A DNA stretch of 56,199 nt from an uncultured Lachnospiraceae bacterium (GTDB lineage Bacteria > Bacillota > Clostridia > Lachnospirales > Lachnospiraceae): contig CAJUMC010000018.1 in the NCBI GenBank assembly GCA_910587085.1, positions 1-56,199 on the forward strand. The letters are read 5' to 3'. The notes under the pieces were generated by a model. That model saw only the letters and a program-made list of their open reading frames with translations. It ran no database searches and was not told where the DNA came from. Each line of letters opens with the position of its first letter. Position 1 is the first letter of the stretch. Position numbers and translations under genes: made by a program. Positions 42,136 through 51,465 of the stretch are shown piece after piece.

Positions 42136-43377
42136 TCATTCAAAATCCCCGTCTCCATCCCCGCGGTTCCGTACCGAGAGCCGTATGCAGAGCACCCCGA
42201 GCAGAACAACCACTGCGCTCAGACCGCCGCACAAAATGCTCATGGCATTTTTCCGCTTCTCGTAATCGCTGGTCTTAGCCAGCAGCTCGTTCACCTTCCG
42301 GTTCGTCTCCGAGGTATCCTTTACCGTGACAACCTCCGGCCGGTAGCGCTGCACCGTATATTCTTCGCGGTCAAACCGGTACCAGCCGCTCTCTCCGGCC
42401 TCATTGTCCAGATAAAGCAGGCAAAACGGCGCATCCGGTTCCGTCATGTACGCTGCGATTGTTTCTCCGCTGATCAGCAGCCAGTCTGCGGAATAGCCCT
42501 CCGGAGGCACTTCCCCCTCCGGCAGCGCAGCAACACGGTAACTCCAGCGCCCCCCGAGCAGCAGCTCCTCCCCTTCACGCTCCGCCGACAAAACGCATCC
42601 GCCGGGCTGTTCCGGCTCCTTTTCCGGCTCCGGCGTGGGCGAAGGAGCCGCAGCGCCGCGCACTGCCATAATATGATAGACCCGGATATTTCCGCTCTCC
42701 GCCGTAACCGTGACATTGATATGGTTTTCTCCGTCCGTGATCGCATCGTTGCCCGCAATGCTCACGCTCGACCGGGAATCCTCCGGCACGGCGCTGACAA
42801 TCAGCCGCTCCGTGCCCGGCGGAAGCTCCGTCTCATATTCCGTTATCTCCGGCGAAAACTCCGGCACAAGCGTGCCTGGGCTGATCCGCAGCGAGGAGAC
42901 GAGCGCATTATCCGACGCATCCGGTGCAGCTGCAATCTCCAGGGTAAACGGCTCCGAAAGCACCGACATTGAATTCCCGTTTTCGTAAGCGTACACCATC
43001 GGAACCCCTGTGATCCGGAACGGGCACGGCCCCCGCTTCAGCGCCCTAAACACCATAACATAATTCCTCAGCCGGCTCGACGGAGAGGCATCCATATCGG
43101 ACACCTTTAAATAGCCGTCTCCCCCGGTGATGCACGCCGGCCCGCTGACATACTCCGCGAGCATCGCGTCATAAGTAAAATACGCCTCAAAATCCCCGAT
43201 GGTCGCATCCGACTCCACGGAAAGGGTAACGGTAAATTCCTGCTCCGCTACCGCTCCGCCGTCTCCGACGGAAAAGCGGAGCGTCGCACTCGCCGCATAG
43301 ACCTGCATATACCCCGCCGCCTGTACGAACAGAACCGCCAGCAGCAGAATCACTGCCAATTTCCTTCTCTGCCTCAT
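42136..43377 (-). CDS. Cohesin-like surface protein with cadherin-like beta-sandwich and C-terminal anchor
   Basis: A 413-residue exported protein. A signal peptide (1-30, ending QVYAA) is followed by a cohesin-type domain (about 32-150: FTVTLSVESDATIGDFEAYFTYD), a cadherin-like beta-sandwich of the PF12733 type (about 160-240: SLRISPGTLVPEFSPEITEY), a Pro/Glu spacer, an unidentified domain (255-355) and one membrane helix (about 383-403) with a short positive tail. Start at 43377; the ribosome site is part of an eight-base G tract. It may bind dockerin-like partners; none is seen here. Confidence 0.82.
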   Translation of the reverse strand: MRQRRKLAVILLLAVLFVQAAGYMQVYAASATLRFSVGDGGAVAEQEFTVTLSVESDATIGDFEAYFTYDAMLAEYVSGPACITGGDGYLKVSDMDASPSSRLRNYVMVFRALKRGPCPFRITGVPMVYAYENGNSMSVLSEPFTLEIAAAPDASDNALVSSLRISPGTLVPEFSPEITEYETELPPGTERLIVSAVPEDSRSSVSIAGNDAITDGENHINVTVTAESGNIRVYHIMAVRGAAAPSPTPEPEKEPEQPGGCVLSAEREGEELLLGGRWSYRVAALPEGEVPPEGYSADWLLISGETIAAYMTEPDAPFCLLYLDNEAGESGWYRFDREEYTVQRYRPEVVTVKDTSETNRKVNELLAKTSDYEKRKNAMSILCGGLSAVVVLLGVLCIRLSVRNRGDGDGDFE

Positions 43378-43382
43378 AAAGT

Positions 43383-43390
43383 CCCCCCCC
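43383..43390 (-). repeat. Homopolymeric G8 tract in the ribosome-binding region
   Basis: Eight consecutive G (minus strand) lie five bases before the cohesin-like gene start and form its Shine-Dalgarno region. Length changes by slippage would alter spacing or translation. Confidence 0.8.
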
Positions 43391-43411
43391 TTAGCTCTGC
43401 GGACAATTTTT

Positions 43412-43540
43412 CCTTCCGGAGCAGTCATTTCCGGTACCGTGTCTTCGGACTAATCTTGTTCCAGGACTGATCTCTGTCCGATCAAATTCTCTCCGGGAGC
43501 AATCATTTCCGGTACCGTATCTTCGGACCAAGCCCCTTCC
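43412..43540. repeat. Imperfect direct repeat of about 50 bp
   Basis: Two copies, at 43412-43461 and 43489-43540 (77 bp apart), share CATTTCCGGTACCGT and CTTCGGAC. They lie between the autolysin and cohesin-like genes. The 43378-43685 gap otherwise holds only the hairpin at 43629-43676. Confidence 0.7.
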
Positions 43541-43628
43541 CGGACAAATCTCCCCGGCCAATCTTCCTCCGGCTCAGCACCAGGAAGAAATTTTTGTTAT
43601 CCCCGGATGCAGACCGCAGAACCTGAAA

Positions 43629-43676
43629 CGGAACGGGCCTGCACCCCAAACCCCGGCGTGCCTCCGGCCCGTTCCG
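43629..43676 (-). terminator. Hairpin after the autolysin gene
   Basis: Arms CGGAACGGGCC and GGCCCGTTCCG (11 bp) with a GC-rich loop of 26 nt; the T-tract is very short (GTTTC), so it is a weak or factor-assisted terminator. It is 9 bp after the autolysin stop. Confidence 0.5.
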
Positions 43677-43685
43677 CGCTCCTGC

Positions 43686-46600
43686 TTACTGCCGCGCAAT
43701 ATTTATTATATACTCCCTGATATCCCCGTTTTCCGCAGTCACACTCACCACGACTGTACTGCTTCCCTCGCCGATCGTATACCAGGTCGCGCCTTCCACG
43801 GATGCCTTTTTGCTGACCGCCTGCGCCTCGACCTGAATCAGATCACAGCCGCTGTCCAGAACAAGATCATATTCCTGCTCCGCCGTCATATCAAAGGTCG
43901 GCGTCAGCACGAGGTCATTGCCTTCCGCATCCGAAACCTTCAGCGTCTTCAGCCAGTTGTTCGGATTCCACGCTGTCTGCGGCTGTCCGCATGCCTCCTC
44001 CGGCATATTCAGATAAACCGGGATCGAGAACACAAGCGGAAGATCCCCGAATTCCGCGTAAGCCGCCGCCACTTTGCGCCCCTCAGAATACGGCGCCTCT
44101 ACATTCGCCATATACTGATGCGAGTAGGTTGAGGTCGGCGTCACGTTAAACTTCTGCAGATATATTGTATTCTGCCCTCTCGAGATATACGAGTAGCCGA
44201 TGTAGTACGCTCCTCCGAGAATGGAGCGGTACGGGTTGATCCACGGGATAAGCATGCTTGTATTCAGCGCTGCATTCGTGCTGCCGTTTCTTGCATATTT
44301 CAGACCGTTCGCGATCGCCCCGCCGGCTACCGTACTGTGGTATGCTCCTATATTGTAAAAATTATACAGCCCCTCAAAACCTGCCACCGTCCCGGTCACG
44401 CTGTTGCTGAGCGACGTGGTACCAATCACGACCTCCTGCTTTACGCGGGAAGCCAGATGGAACGGGCTGACGCCGGAATACTCCGCCGCGGCCATAAAGA
44501 TCTCTCCGTAGGTCATCTCTTTTTCCTGTCCGTCCGTATCCTTAAACTTCACGGCCGTATTGGAAAGGGCCGTATTTTTCAGAATGCTTTCCACTCCCTC
44601 AAGCGTCTGGTAGGACGGCTCGTAGGTCAGAAGCTCAAACTGGAAAATATTTTTTTCATCGAGGAAATTGCGCGGATCCATATAGTAGCTGATCGCCTCT
44701 CTGGACGCCGTGACCCAGGTCGAGCCGTCGTACACGATAAAACTGTCCGTCTTCCAGTTGTAAGCGTTCGCCTCAAAGGATTTCCACTCGTTTCCCTTTG
44801 TGTTCGGGATCAGATTCTTGCCCGCAACACTTTCATTGTCAATTACGGATTCCCAGTCAAGTCCGGTATGATTCGCCACAAACTGCCAGTCCGGATGCAG
44901 CTCGTGCAGCAGGCGCAGGCCCGGCAGATAGCTCTCCGGAAAATTCTGCGACGCCAGCTGCTGCTCAAAATCATCCGCATTGTCCGGCTGCGTCGGCATC
45001 GGAGTCGGTGTCGGCTCCTTATCTCCCCAGATTTCGCCGGTATCCAGTACCTTTACATATTCCGCGTTAATATAACCGGAATACTCCACACCCTCCTCCG
45101 TAAAACTTACATGGCACCAGAGCATCTCCGCATCCGAAATATATTCCAGAATCTGGAATTCACTCTTATCCGTCACAACAACGGAATAACCGTTTTCATT
45201 TCTCACCAGCTTCGCGCCGTACTTCGGCTCCCGCTTAAGCGCCAGCGCCGTCACTCCCTCAATGGTTCCCTTCCCGATCACGGTCGGCACAGGGGTCGGG
45301 GTCGGAGCCGGTGTCGGCACCTCGGTCGCCCCAGCTGTCGGGGCCGGGATCTCTTCTGTCGGCTCCGGCGCTTTTGTCGGATCAGGCTTTTTCGTCGGGG
45401 TCGGGGACGGTTTTTCTGTCGGCGTCGGCTTGACGGTCGGGGTCGGGGTCGGACTCGGGCTCGGGCTCGGCGTCGGATCCGGCGCCGGCTTTGCTGCGAG
45501 CGCAAGCTTCGATGCCGGCGTATAGCCGGTATAGGTCTTCCCGTCCACCTCCGCACTGACGCGGAACCACTTCTCGCCGCTCACTGTCGTCTCCGATTCA
45601 ATCGAAACCAGACTGCCCTCCGGGATCGTGAGAACATTGCCGTTCGCCTTCGTCACATAGACCGATTTCGCATTTGCCTTCGAACGCAGCTTCAAAGCTC
45701 CCCCGTAAGGCTGCCCGTAAGCGCCCGCGCCGCTGTCCAGCCGGATATAGGATGCAACGGAATAACCGGTCTGTGTTTTTCCGCCGATTTCCGCCGAAAT
45801 CCGATACCAGGTAACACCCCCGGCGCGAACCTCGTTCAGCACCCAGAGCTTCTGATTTTTTTTCATCAGGACAACAACGCTGCTGTCGGTAGAAGCTTTT
45901 TTGCGCATATTCAGCTCATTCGCCGTAACCGAAGCCGCATACTGGAATTCCTGCTCCTTATCCACCGGAACCGGCGTCGGAACCTTCTCCGGCACAGGAC
46001 TCGGCGTCGGGGTAACAATCGTCACTTTTTTAATGCCGACAAGCGTAACGTCACTGGATCGCACAAAACCTTTATAATTTTTTCCGGAGATTTCAGCCTG
46101 CACCTGGAACCATTTCACCCCGTTCAGCGTCTTCTCCGCCAGAACCTCCAGCTTGGCGCCCTTCGCCGCCGAAACCGCATTTCCCTTCGAATCCTTCACC
46201 GTCCCGGAGGAGCCGGCAGCCGTGTTCAGGTTCATTTTATCATTTGCCTTCACGTAGAAATTTTTATCCGGAGAAAAACGGATATAGTCACTGACGGCAT
46301 AGCCCGTCTTCGCTTTTCCGCTCACATTGACCGACAGCTTGTACCATTTGCGGCCGTCGACCGTCTTCTGTCCCGTCACAGTTACCGCGTCGCCGTTTTT
46401 CAGCGTCTTGATAATCTGGGAGCCGGTGTCCGGCGAGGTTCTGAAATTCAGTTCACCCGCCGAAACGACCGCCGGCATAGAAAGCTCGTAGGTCACGACC
46501 TCCTCTCCCGCGGACGGAGCCTGTGTCGGCTTTGGGGTCGGAGTGGGCTTGGGGGTCGGCGTCGGCTCGGCCGTCGCCGTAACTTTTATGTAGGTTCCGA

Positions 46601-46916
46601 GACTGTAGCCCGTCACCGTCTCTCCCCGGAATACTGCCCTCAGCTGATACCAGCCGTTTTTCTCCGAGAGAATGTCCACCTCCTGGTTTTTCGTCAGAAA
46701 CGCGCCGATGCCCTTTACCTTCACCTGCTCGTAATTTGTGCCCGGCCCGCTCCGGATATTCAGCTCGTTCGCTGTGCACACGCCCTTCACGGGGATCGGC
46801 GCCGCCATGGCCGACAGCCCGCCCCCTCTCTCAAGAAGCATTGCAATATATGGGCAAAGTATTGCCGCACACAGCAGAGCGGCAAGATATCTCCTGTACT
46901 TTCCTTTCGCAGACAT
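43686..46916 (-). CDS. Large SH3b-repeat glucosaminidase (autolysin) with cadherin-like C-terminus
   Basis: A 1076-residue secreted cell-wall hydrolase. The signal peptide (about 1-38) ends at AMA. Five to six SH3b domains (about 42-640) alternate with Pro/Thr-rich linkers (TPTPKPTPTPKPTQ and a longer one near 505-565). The glucosaminidase domain (about 670-960) has TYGEIFMAAAEYSGVSPFHLASRVKQE, with catalytic Glu in RVKQE, and YNFYNIGAY. It cleaves the GlcNAc-MurNAc bond. The C-terminus (about 985-1076) is a PF12733 cadherin-like domain, also seen in the downstream cohesin-like protein. Start at 46916 follows GTGGAGGAAATT; a GTG four codons upstream overlaps that site. A TTGCTG/TATGCC pair at 47033-47061 may be its promoter. 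Confidence 0.9.
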   Translation of the reverse strand: MSAKGKYRRYLAALLCAAILCPYIAMLLERGGGLSAMAAPIPVKGVCTANELNIRSGPGTNYEQVKVKGIGAFLTKNQEVDILSEKNGWYQLRAVFRGETVTGYSLGTYIKVTATAEPTPTPKPTPTPKPTQAPSAGEEVVTYELSMPAVVSAGELNFRTSPDTGSQIIKTLKNGDAVTVTGQKTVDGRKWYKLSVNVSGKAKTGYAVSDYIRFSPDKNFYVKANDKMNLNTAAGSSGTVKDSKGNAVSAAKGAKLEVLAEKTLNGVKWFQVQAEISGKNYKGFVRSSDVTLVGIKKVTIVTPTPSPVPEKVPTPVPVDKEQEFQYAASVTANELNMRKKASTDSSVVVLMKKNQKLWVLNEVRAGGVTWYRISAEIGGKTQTGYSVASYIRLDSGAGAYGQPYGGALKLRSKANAKSVYVTKANGNVLTIPEGSLVSIESETTVSGEKWFRVSAEVDGKTYTGYTPASKLALAAKPAPDPTPSPSPSPTPTPTVKPTPTEKPSPTPTKKPDPTKAPEPTEEIPAPTAGATEVPTPAPTPTPVPTVIGKGTIEGVTALALKREPKYGAKLVRNENGYSVVVTDKSEFQILEYISDAEMLWCHVSFTEEGVEYSGYINAEYVKVLDTGEIWGDKEPTPTPMPTQPDNADDFEQQLASQNFPESYLPGLRLLHELHPDWQFVANHTGLDWESVIDNESVAGKNLIPNTKGNEWKSFEANAYNWKTDSFIVYDGSTWVTASREAISYYMDPRNFLDEKNIFQFELLTYEPSYQTLEGVESILKNTALSNTAVKFKDTDGQEKEMTYGEIFMAAAEYSGVSPFHLASRVKQEVVIGTTSLSNSVTGTVAGFEGLYNFYNIGAYHSTVAGGAIANGLKYARNGSTNAALNTSMLIPWINPYRSILGGAYYIGYSYISRGQNTIYLQKFNVTPTSTYSHQYMANVEAPYSEGRKVAAAYAEFGDLPLVFSIPVYLNMPEEACGQPQTAWNPNNWLKTLKVSDAEGNDLVLTPTFDMTAEQEYDLVLDSGCDLIQVEAQAVSKKASVEGATWYTIGEGSSTVVVSVTAENGDIREYIINIARQ

Positions 46917-47136
46917 AATTTCCTCCACTTCATAAAAAACATTATTAAAAAATGCACCGCTGCAGTTTCCTCACCGCAGACTTTTCTTCTGCACACACAA
47001 CGTCATAACGTCAAAATGCGATTTCATTCTACGGCATAATACCGCGTGAGTGTGGCAGCAATGTGTCATTCTTTTAACAATTATTCTACACAAGTAGAGG
47101 TGAATATCCCTTATCCGAAGGGCTCTACGCGCCGAA

Positions 47137-48585
47137 TCACGGACTCCCCGGCCGCTGCTTGAGCGCCTCCTTCAGAAGTGCGCCGACCCTGCCCGGATCT
47201 CCTCTGCCCCTCAGTTCCTTCATCGCCCGGCCTACAAGAAAACCGAGGGCCTTCTCCTTTCCGCTCAGAAAATCCGCAGCGGACTGAGGGTTGTCTTCGA
47301 TTACGCGCCGGACGGTTTCCCGCAGCAGGCCGTCGTCCCGCACCATGGCCAGTCCGTTTTCTCTGACGTAAATGACCGGATCGACCTGCTCCCGGAAAAT
47401 TTTCTCGAAAACCTCCTTGGCCGTCGTACGGTTCACAGTTCCCTCCTCAATCAGTCCAATCAGCGAGGCAAGCTTGGCCGGCTCGAGCGTCAGCTCCTCC
47501 GGCTCCTGCTCCTCCTCCCGCAGAAGGCGCAGCGTCTCGACCATCAGCCAGTTCGATACTTCCTTCGGATTGCCGCAGAGCGCCGAAGTTTCTTCAAATA
47601 TATCCGCCAGCCGCTTCGAGCCCGTAAGGATTGCGGCGTCGTAGGCCGGAATGCCGTATTCTCTTTCGTAGCGTAGCATTTTCGCATCGCGCAGCTCGGG
47701 CTGGCGCTTTCTAATCTCATCGAGCCATTCCTCCCCGATCTCTACCGGCGGCAGATCCGGCTCCGGAAAATAGCGGTAATCCTGCGCCTCCTCCTTGCTG
47801 CGCATCGAGAAGCTCATATTTCTGCCGTCGTCCCAGCGGCGCGTCTCCTGGACGATGCGTCCCCCGCTCTCCAGCACCTCGATCTGCCGCCTTCTCTCTC
47901 CCTCCACCGCACGCGCGATTGCCCGGAACGAATTCAGATTTTTCATTTCGGTGCGCGTGCCGAGCTCCGCCTGCCCTGCCTCGCGGACGGACAGGTTGAT
48001 ATCCGCGCGCAGCGAGCCCTCCTGCATCCGGCAGTCGGACACGCCGAGGTACTGCAGAATCAGCCGCAGCTTTTCCAGATATGCCACAGCCTCCCCGGCG
48101 GAACGCATATCCGGCTCGCTCACTATCTCAATCAGGGGAACGCCGCAGCGGTTATAATCAATGAACGTGCAGTCCTCCAGCGGGTCATGGACAAGCTTGC
48201 CGGCATCCTCCTCAATATGAATCTCATGAATGCCGACGGATTTTTTCCCCGCATCCGTCTCGATTTCGATACTGCCGTTCCGGCAGATCGGAAGATAGAG
48301 CTGGGATATCTGGTAAGCCTTCGGCAGATCCGGATAAAAATAATTTTTGCGGTCGAACCTGCAGCGTCTTGTAATCCCGCAGCCGGTCGCCAGCCCCGCT
48401 GCGGCCGCAAATTCCACAACCCGCCGGTTCAGCACCGGCAGCGTGCCCGGCATGCCCGTACAGACCGGACAGCACTGCGTATTCGGCGGCCCGCCGAACT
48501 GTGTCGTACAGCCGCAGAAAATCTTTGATTTCGTGGCCAGCTCCGCGTGAACCTCCAGCCCTATCACTGTCTCGTAGTTTTTCAT
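47137..48585 (-). CDS. gatB: Asp-tRNA(Asn)/Glu-tRNA(Gln) amidotransferase subunit B
   Basis: A 482-residue subunit that binds mischarged tRNA and activates it by phosphorylation. Zinc-binding cysteines are in CGCTTQFGGPPNTQCCPVC (about 23-41) and the conserved core is KNYFYPDLPKAYQISQL. The C-terminal YqeY-like helical domain is intact. Start was set at 48585 (MKNYETVIGLEVH) behind GGGAGGCGG; the longer frame upstream lacks homology. It follows gatA by 86 bp. Confidence 0.96.
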   Translation of the reverse strand: MKNYETVIGLEVHAELATKSKIFCGCTTQFGGPPNTQCCPVCTGMPGTLPVLNRRVVEFAAAAGLATGCGITRRCRFDRKNYFYPDLPKAYQISQLYLPICRNGSIEIETDAGKKSVGIHEIHIEEDAGKLVHDPLEDCTFIDYNRCGVPLIEIVSEPDMRSAGEAVAYLEKLRLILQYLGVSDCRMQEGSLRADINLSVREAGQAELGTRTEMKNLNSFRAIARAVEGERRRQIEVLESGGRIVQETRRWDDGRNMSFSMRSKEEAQDYRYFPEPDLPPVEIGEEWLDEIRKRQPELRDAKMLRYEREYGIPAYDAAILTGSKRLADIFEETSALCGNPKEVSNWLMVETLRLLREEEQEPEELTLEPAKLASLIGLIEEGTVNRTTAKEVFEKIFREQVDPVIYVRENGLAMVRDDGLLRETVRRVIEDNPQSAADFLSGKEKALGFLVGRAMKELRGRGDPGRVGALLKEALKQRPGSP

Positions 48586-48671
48586 ACCGCCTCCCGTTCC
48601 GCCGCTCCCGTGCGGCCGTGTGCTGTCGAAAAATCGTCCGTTCCGGCCTAAAGCAGGACGCAGAACGGATA

Positions 48672-50138
48672 TTAACGCGGCCCTGCCGGCGGGCGGAAGC
48701 ATCCCCCGCGCGCCAGCTCATAGCTGTGCGCGGCCCGGAAAAGCTCCCGCTCCCCGAATGGCCTGCCGATCAGCTGCAGCCCAATCGGCAGGCCGTTCCG
48801 ATCCATGCCGCAGGGCAGGCTGATCGCCGGAAGCCCCGCCAGATTCACTGCTGCCGTATAGATATCGCCGAGATACATTCTGAGCGGATCGCCCAGACTC
48901 TCCCCCAGCTTCGGCGCAGGCCCGGGTACGGCCGGCGCAAGCACAATATCGTACCGGCGGAACGCCCGTTCAAAGCTCTGCCGGATAACCGTCCTGACTT
49001 TCATTGCCTTGCCGTAATAGGCTTCATAACAGTCCGAACTCAGAACAAAGGCGCCGATCAGTATGCGGCGCTTTACTTCCTGGCCGAAGCCCTCGCTCCT
49101 CGTCCTCCGGCAGAGTTCCTGCAGCCCCCGGCAGCCCTGAGCCCGGAATCCGTATCTCACCCCGTCATAGCGCGAGAGATTGGAGCTTGCCTCCGCCGAG
49201 GCAATAACATAATAAGCCGGCACTGCATAATCCGCAGCCTCCAGCTCGAATTCCTCCGCTTCGGCTCCCTGTGCGCAGAGCTCCCCGGCCGCCTTGCGCA
49301 CAGCATTTTTTATCTCTTCGTCAAGCCCCTCGGAAAAGTACCCTTTCGGGATGCCGATTTTCATTCCCCTCACGCCGCCGGAGAGCGCGCTTCGATACCG
49401 GTGATCAAGACCCGGCACGCTTGTAGAATCCCGCCTGTCCTCCCCTGCGATAATCTCCAGCAGCGCCGCGCAGTCCTCGACATTCCGCGCAATCGGTCCG
49501 ATCTGGTCAAGCGATGACGCATAAGCAATCAGGCCGTAGCGCGATACTGTACCGTAGGTCGGCTTGATACCCGTCACACCGCAGAACGCGCTCGGCTGCC
49601 GGATGGAGCCGCCGGTATCCGACCCCAGAGCGGCAAACGCCTCCCCGGCCGCCACCGCCGCGGCTGAACCCCCGGACGATCCCCCCGGCACGCGCGAAAC
49701 ATCCCACGGGTTTCTTACCGCCCCGAAAAAGGATGTTTCCGTAGTGCTCCCCATCGCAAACTCGTCCATATTCGTCTTGCCGAGAATTACGGTTCCTGCT
49801 TCCTCCAGCTTTTCTATTACCGCCGCATTGTACGGCGGCCGGAAATTTTCCAGCATCCGGGAGGCGCAGGTGGTCCGGACGCCGCGCATGCAGATATTGT
49901 CCTTGACCGCGATCGGAACCCCGGCAAGAGGCGAGGAATACCTGCCCTCCCGGATGCCCTTCTGCACCTCGTCCGCCCTGGCAAGTGCTTCCTCTCTCCG
50001 CACGGTAATATAACAGCCGTACCGGCTGTCCCGCGCTTCAATTACATCCAGCTGAGCCTGCACAGCCTCCCGGACGCCGATCCTGCCGTCCCGTATCCTT
50101 CTGCCGAGCTCCGCGGCAGTCAGCTCTGTCAGTTCCAT
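48672..50138 (-). CDS. gatA: Asp-tRNA(Asn)/Glu-tRNA(Gln) amidotransferase subunit A
   Basis: A 488-residue amidase that frees ammonia from glutamine. The Ser-cisSer-Lys triad is visible: Lys in GVPIAVKDN (about 78), Ser in PGGSSGGSAAAV (about 152) and the nucleophilic Ser in GSDTGGSIRQP (about 176). Length is normal. Start at 50138 follows GGAGGATGCT. It lies 91 bp after gatC. The unusual presence of ATP-dependent GatCAB implies that AsnRS or GlnRS is missing or supplemented in this organism. Confidence 0.97.
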   Translation of the reverse strand: MELTELTAAELGRRIRDGRIGVREAVQAQLDVIEARDSRYGCYITVRREEALARADEVQKGIREGRYSSPLAGVPIAVKDNICMRGVRTTCASRMLENFRPPYNAAVIEKLEEAGTVILGKTNMDEFAMGSTTETSFFGAVRNPWDVSRVPGGSSGGSAAAVAAGEAFAALGSDTGGSIRQPSAFCGVTGIKPTYGTVSRYGLIAYASSLDQIGPIARNVEDCAALLEIIAGEDRRDSTSVPGLDHRYRSALSGGVRGMKIGIPKGYFSEGLDEEIKNAVRKAAGELCAQGAEAEEFELEAADYAVPAYYVIASAEASSNLSRYDGVRYGFRAQGCRGLQELCRRTRSEGFGQEVKRRILIGAFVLSSDCYEAYYGKAMKVRTVIRQSFERAFRRYDIVLAPAVPGPAPKLGESLGDPLRMYLGDIYTAAVNLAGLPAISLPCGMDRNGLPIGLQLIGRPFGERELFRAAHSYELARGGCFRPPAGPR

Positions 50139-50229
50139 AGCATCCTCCGTTCCATCCTCCCTTTTCCTTGGCGAAGTCCTTTTATACCCAATGTTTTCCG
50201 GGCAGTCGGCCCCGCCTGGTCAAAGGTAT

Positions 50230-50514
50230 CTAATCCACCGTTTTTGGCACCCGGAAGAAATCCCCACTCCGATCCGGGGCGTTCGCAAGCAGCTCTTCCC
50301 TGCTGTCTTTGTTTGTTACAGCATCCCCGCGGAAAACATTCGCCGCCGGAAACAGAAACGGCACCGGCTCGATCCCTTCCGTATCAAGCTCATTCATTCT
50401 CTCAATATACCCGAGAATTTCGGAGAGATCCTTTTTCGCCCGCTCCCGTTCCTCTCCGGAAAGCAACAGTTCTGCCAGCGCTGCCGTGTAAGCAGCCGTA
50501 TCGTCCGAAATCAT
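50230..50514 (-). CDS. gatC: Asp-tRNA(Asn)/Glu-tRNA(Gln) amidotransferase subunit C
   Basis: A 94-residue belt subunit that holds GatA and GatB together. The two-helix GatC pattern is clear: LLLSGEERERAKKDLSEILGYIERMNELDTEGIEP, then the loop to DAVTNKDSREELLANAPDRSGDFFRVPKTV. Start at 50514 follows GAGGAGAAAAG. First gene of gatCAB. A possible -10 TATAAT is at 50671-50676 with a poor -35; the leader repeats CTGCTG/CTGCCG elements at 50591, 50605, 50621 and 50653. Confidence 0.93.
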   Translation of the reverse strand: MISDDTAAYTAALAELLLSGEERERAKKDLSEILGYIERMNELDTEGIEPVPFLFPAANVFRGDAVTNKDSREELLANAPDRSGDFFRVPKTVD

Positions 50515-50670
50515 TCTTTTCTCCTCATATTTTCTGATTATTGTAAATTTTTTCCCTCTTTCAGGAAAGTCTTTTTCTTGCTCAAAATCTCTGCTGTTTC
50601 AATTCTGCCGCTTAAAGTTTCTGCCGTTTAAAGCTTGTGCTTTTTAAAATCACTGCTGCTTCAACATAAA

Positions 50671-50676
50671 ATTATA
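50671..50676 (-). promoter_or_regulatory. Possible -10 element of gatCAB
   Basis: TATAAT on the minus strand in an AT-rich stretch; the -35 region (GTAATT) is weak, so the promoter is uncertain. Leader length would be about 150 nt. Confidence 0.4.
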
Positions 50677-50737
50677 ATCCATAATTTACATATAATTACT
50701 GATTTTGCACTTGCCTGACAACTCTTTTAACCGGAAT

Positions 50738-51064
50738 TTATACCGCAGAAATCAAATCATCATCAAAGTATCGCTTGCTTTTCTTTTTCCCATTGACGCG
50801 GATGGTGTAAAAACAGCAATTACGGTTGGAATGCCAGCGAATCTCTGTAATAACGCCTGTTATATCGGGATGGTTGCGGGGCGAAACCTGTTCCCCATAA
50901 GCAAACCTGGGAGGCGCCGGCAGCTCCATGATTTCTTTTATGTCCAGCTCATAATCAGCTTTCGGCAAGATAACCCGGGCTTTGCCATTGTCTATCTTGT
51001 ATGAAACAACTGCCTGGAATAGTCCGTCTTCCCAAGCTTTGATATCGACGCATCTACCCCACAT
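50738..51064 (-). CDS. Conserved hypothetical protein, 108 residues
   Basis: A small soluble protein with no motif I can name. It is beta-rich with conserved-looking blocks (MWGRCVDIKAWEDGLFQAVVSYKI, ELPAPPRFAYGEQVSPRNHPD, YFDDDLI), a pattern like the small SH3-type immunity or modifier proteins. The best start is ATG 51064, eight bases after GGAGGT; longer in-frame starts upstream have no ribosome site. It is a single gene with a consensus promoter at 51248-51276. Confidence 0.65.
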   Translation of the reverse strand: MWGRCVDIKAWEDGLFQAVVSYKIDNGKARVILPKADYELDIKEIMELPAPPRFAYGEQVSPRNHPDITGVITEIRWHSNRNCCFYTIRVNGKKKSKRYFDDDLISAV

Positions 51065-51247
51065 AAAAGAAACCTCCGTCTGCGTTAAATCCCAATCCGC
51101 CGCAATACCTTTCCGTATTTTATCATATTTCCCGATGCCTTCCATTCCGTCCGGGCAGATCATTGCCTGAAATACCGATGCGTATTTTCCTTCTGTTCAT
51201 TACCAGACTCTTTTTTCAGAATCACGGATGGTATCATACCAGCCCCT

Positions 51248-51276
51248 ACAATAGCAAAGACAGCCGGATTCGTCAA
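51248..51276 (-). promoter_or_regulatory. Promoter of the 108-residue hypothetical gene
   Basis: TTGACG (51271-51276) and TATTGT (51248-51253) on the minus strand, 17-bp spacer. A dyad TGGTAT-N-ATACCA (51229-51241) lies just after the start site. Apart from this promoter and the terminator at 51379-51421, I see nothing in the 51065-51465 gap. Confidence 0.7.
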
Positions 51277-51378
51277 TACGGCCGCAGAAATTCGTGAGAA
51301 AAAGTTCAGTGCGAAAAAGCGGATGAATTCAGAGAAAACGGAACAAAAACAAAAACAGTGCATAAACTGCCGCAAACA

Positions 51379-51421
51379 TAAAAAACCGGGGAAAAGCAAT
51401 CCGAAGACTGCCGTTCCCCGG
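51379..51421 (-). terminator. Terminator of the ABC transporter operon
   Basis: Minus strand arms CCGGGGAA and TTTCCCCGG with an inner stem, followed by seven T (51379-51385), about 45 bp after the permease stop. Confidence 0.85.
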
Positions 51422-51465
51422 CATTTTATCCGTCCGCGCCGGCGACAACCGGAACGGACAGCTGC

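Noticed and set aside
44337..47039. A 900-codon open frame on the plus strand
   Set aside because: It is antisense to the autolysin gene, arises from codon bias in repetitive Pro/Thr linkers, has no ribosome site and no family signal.
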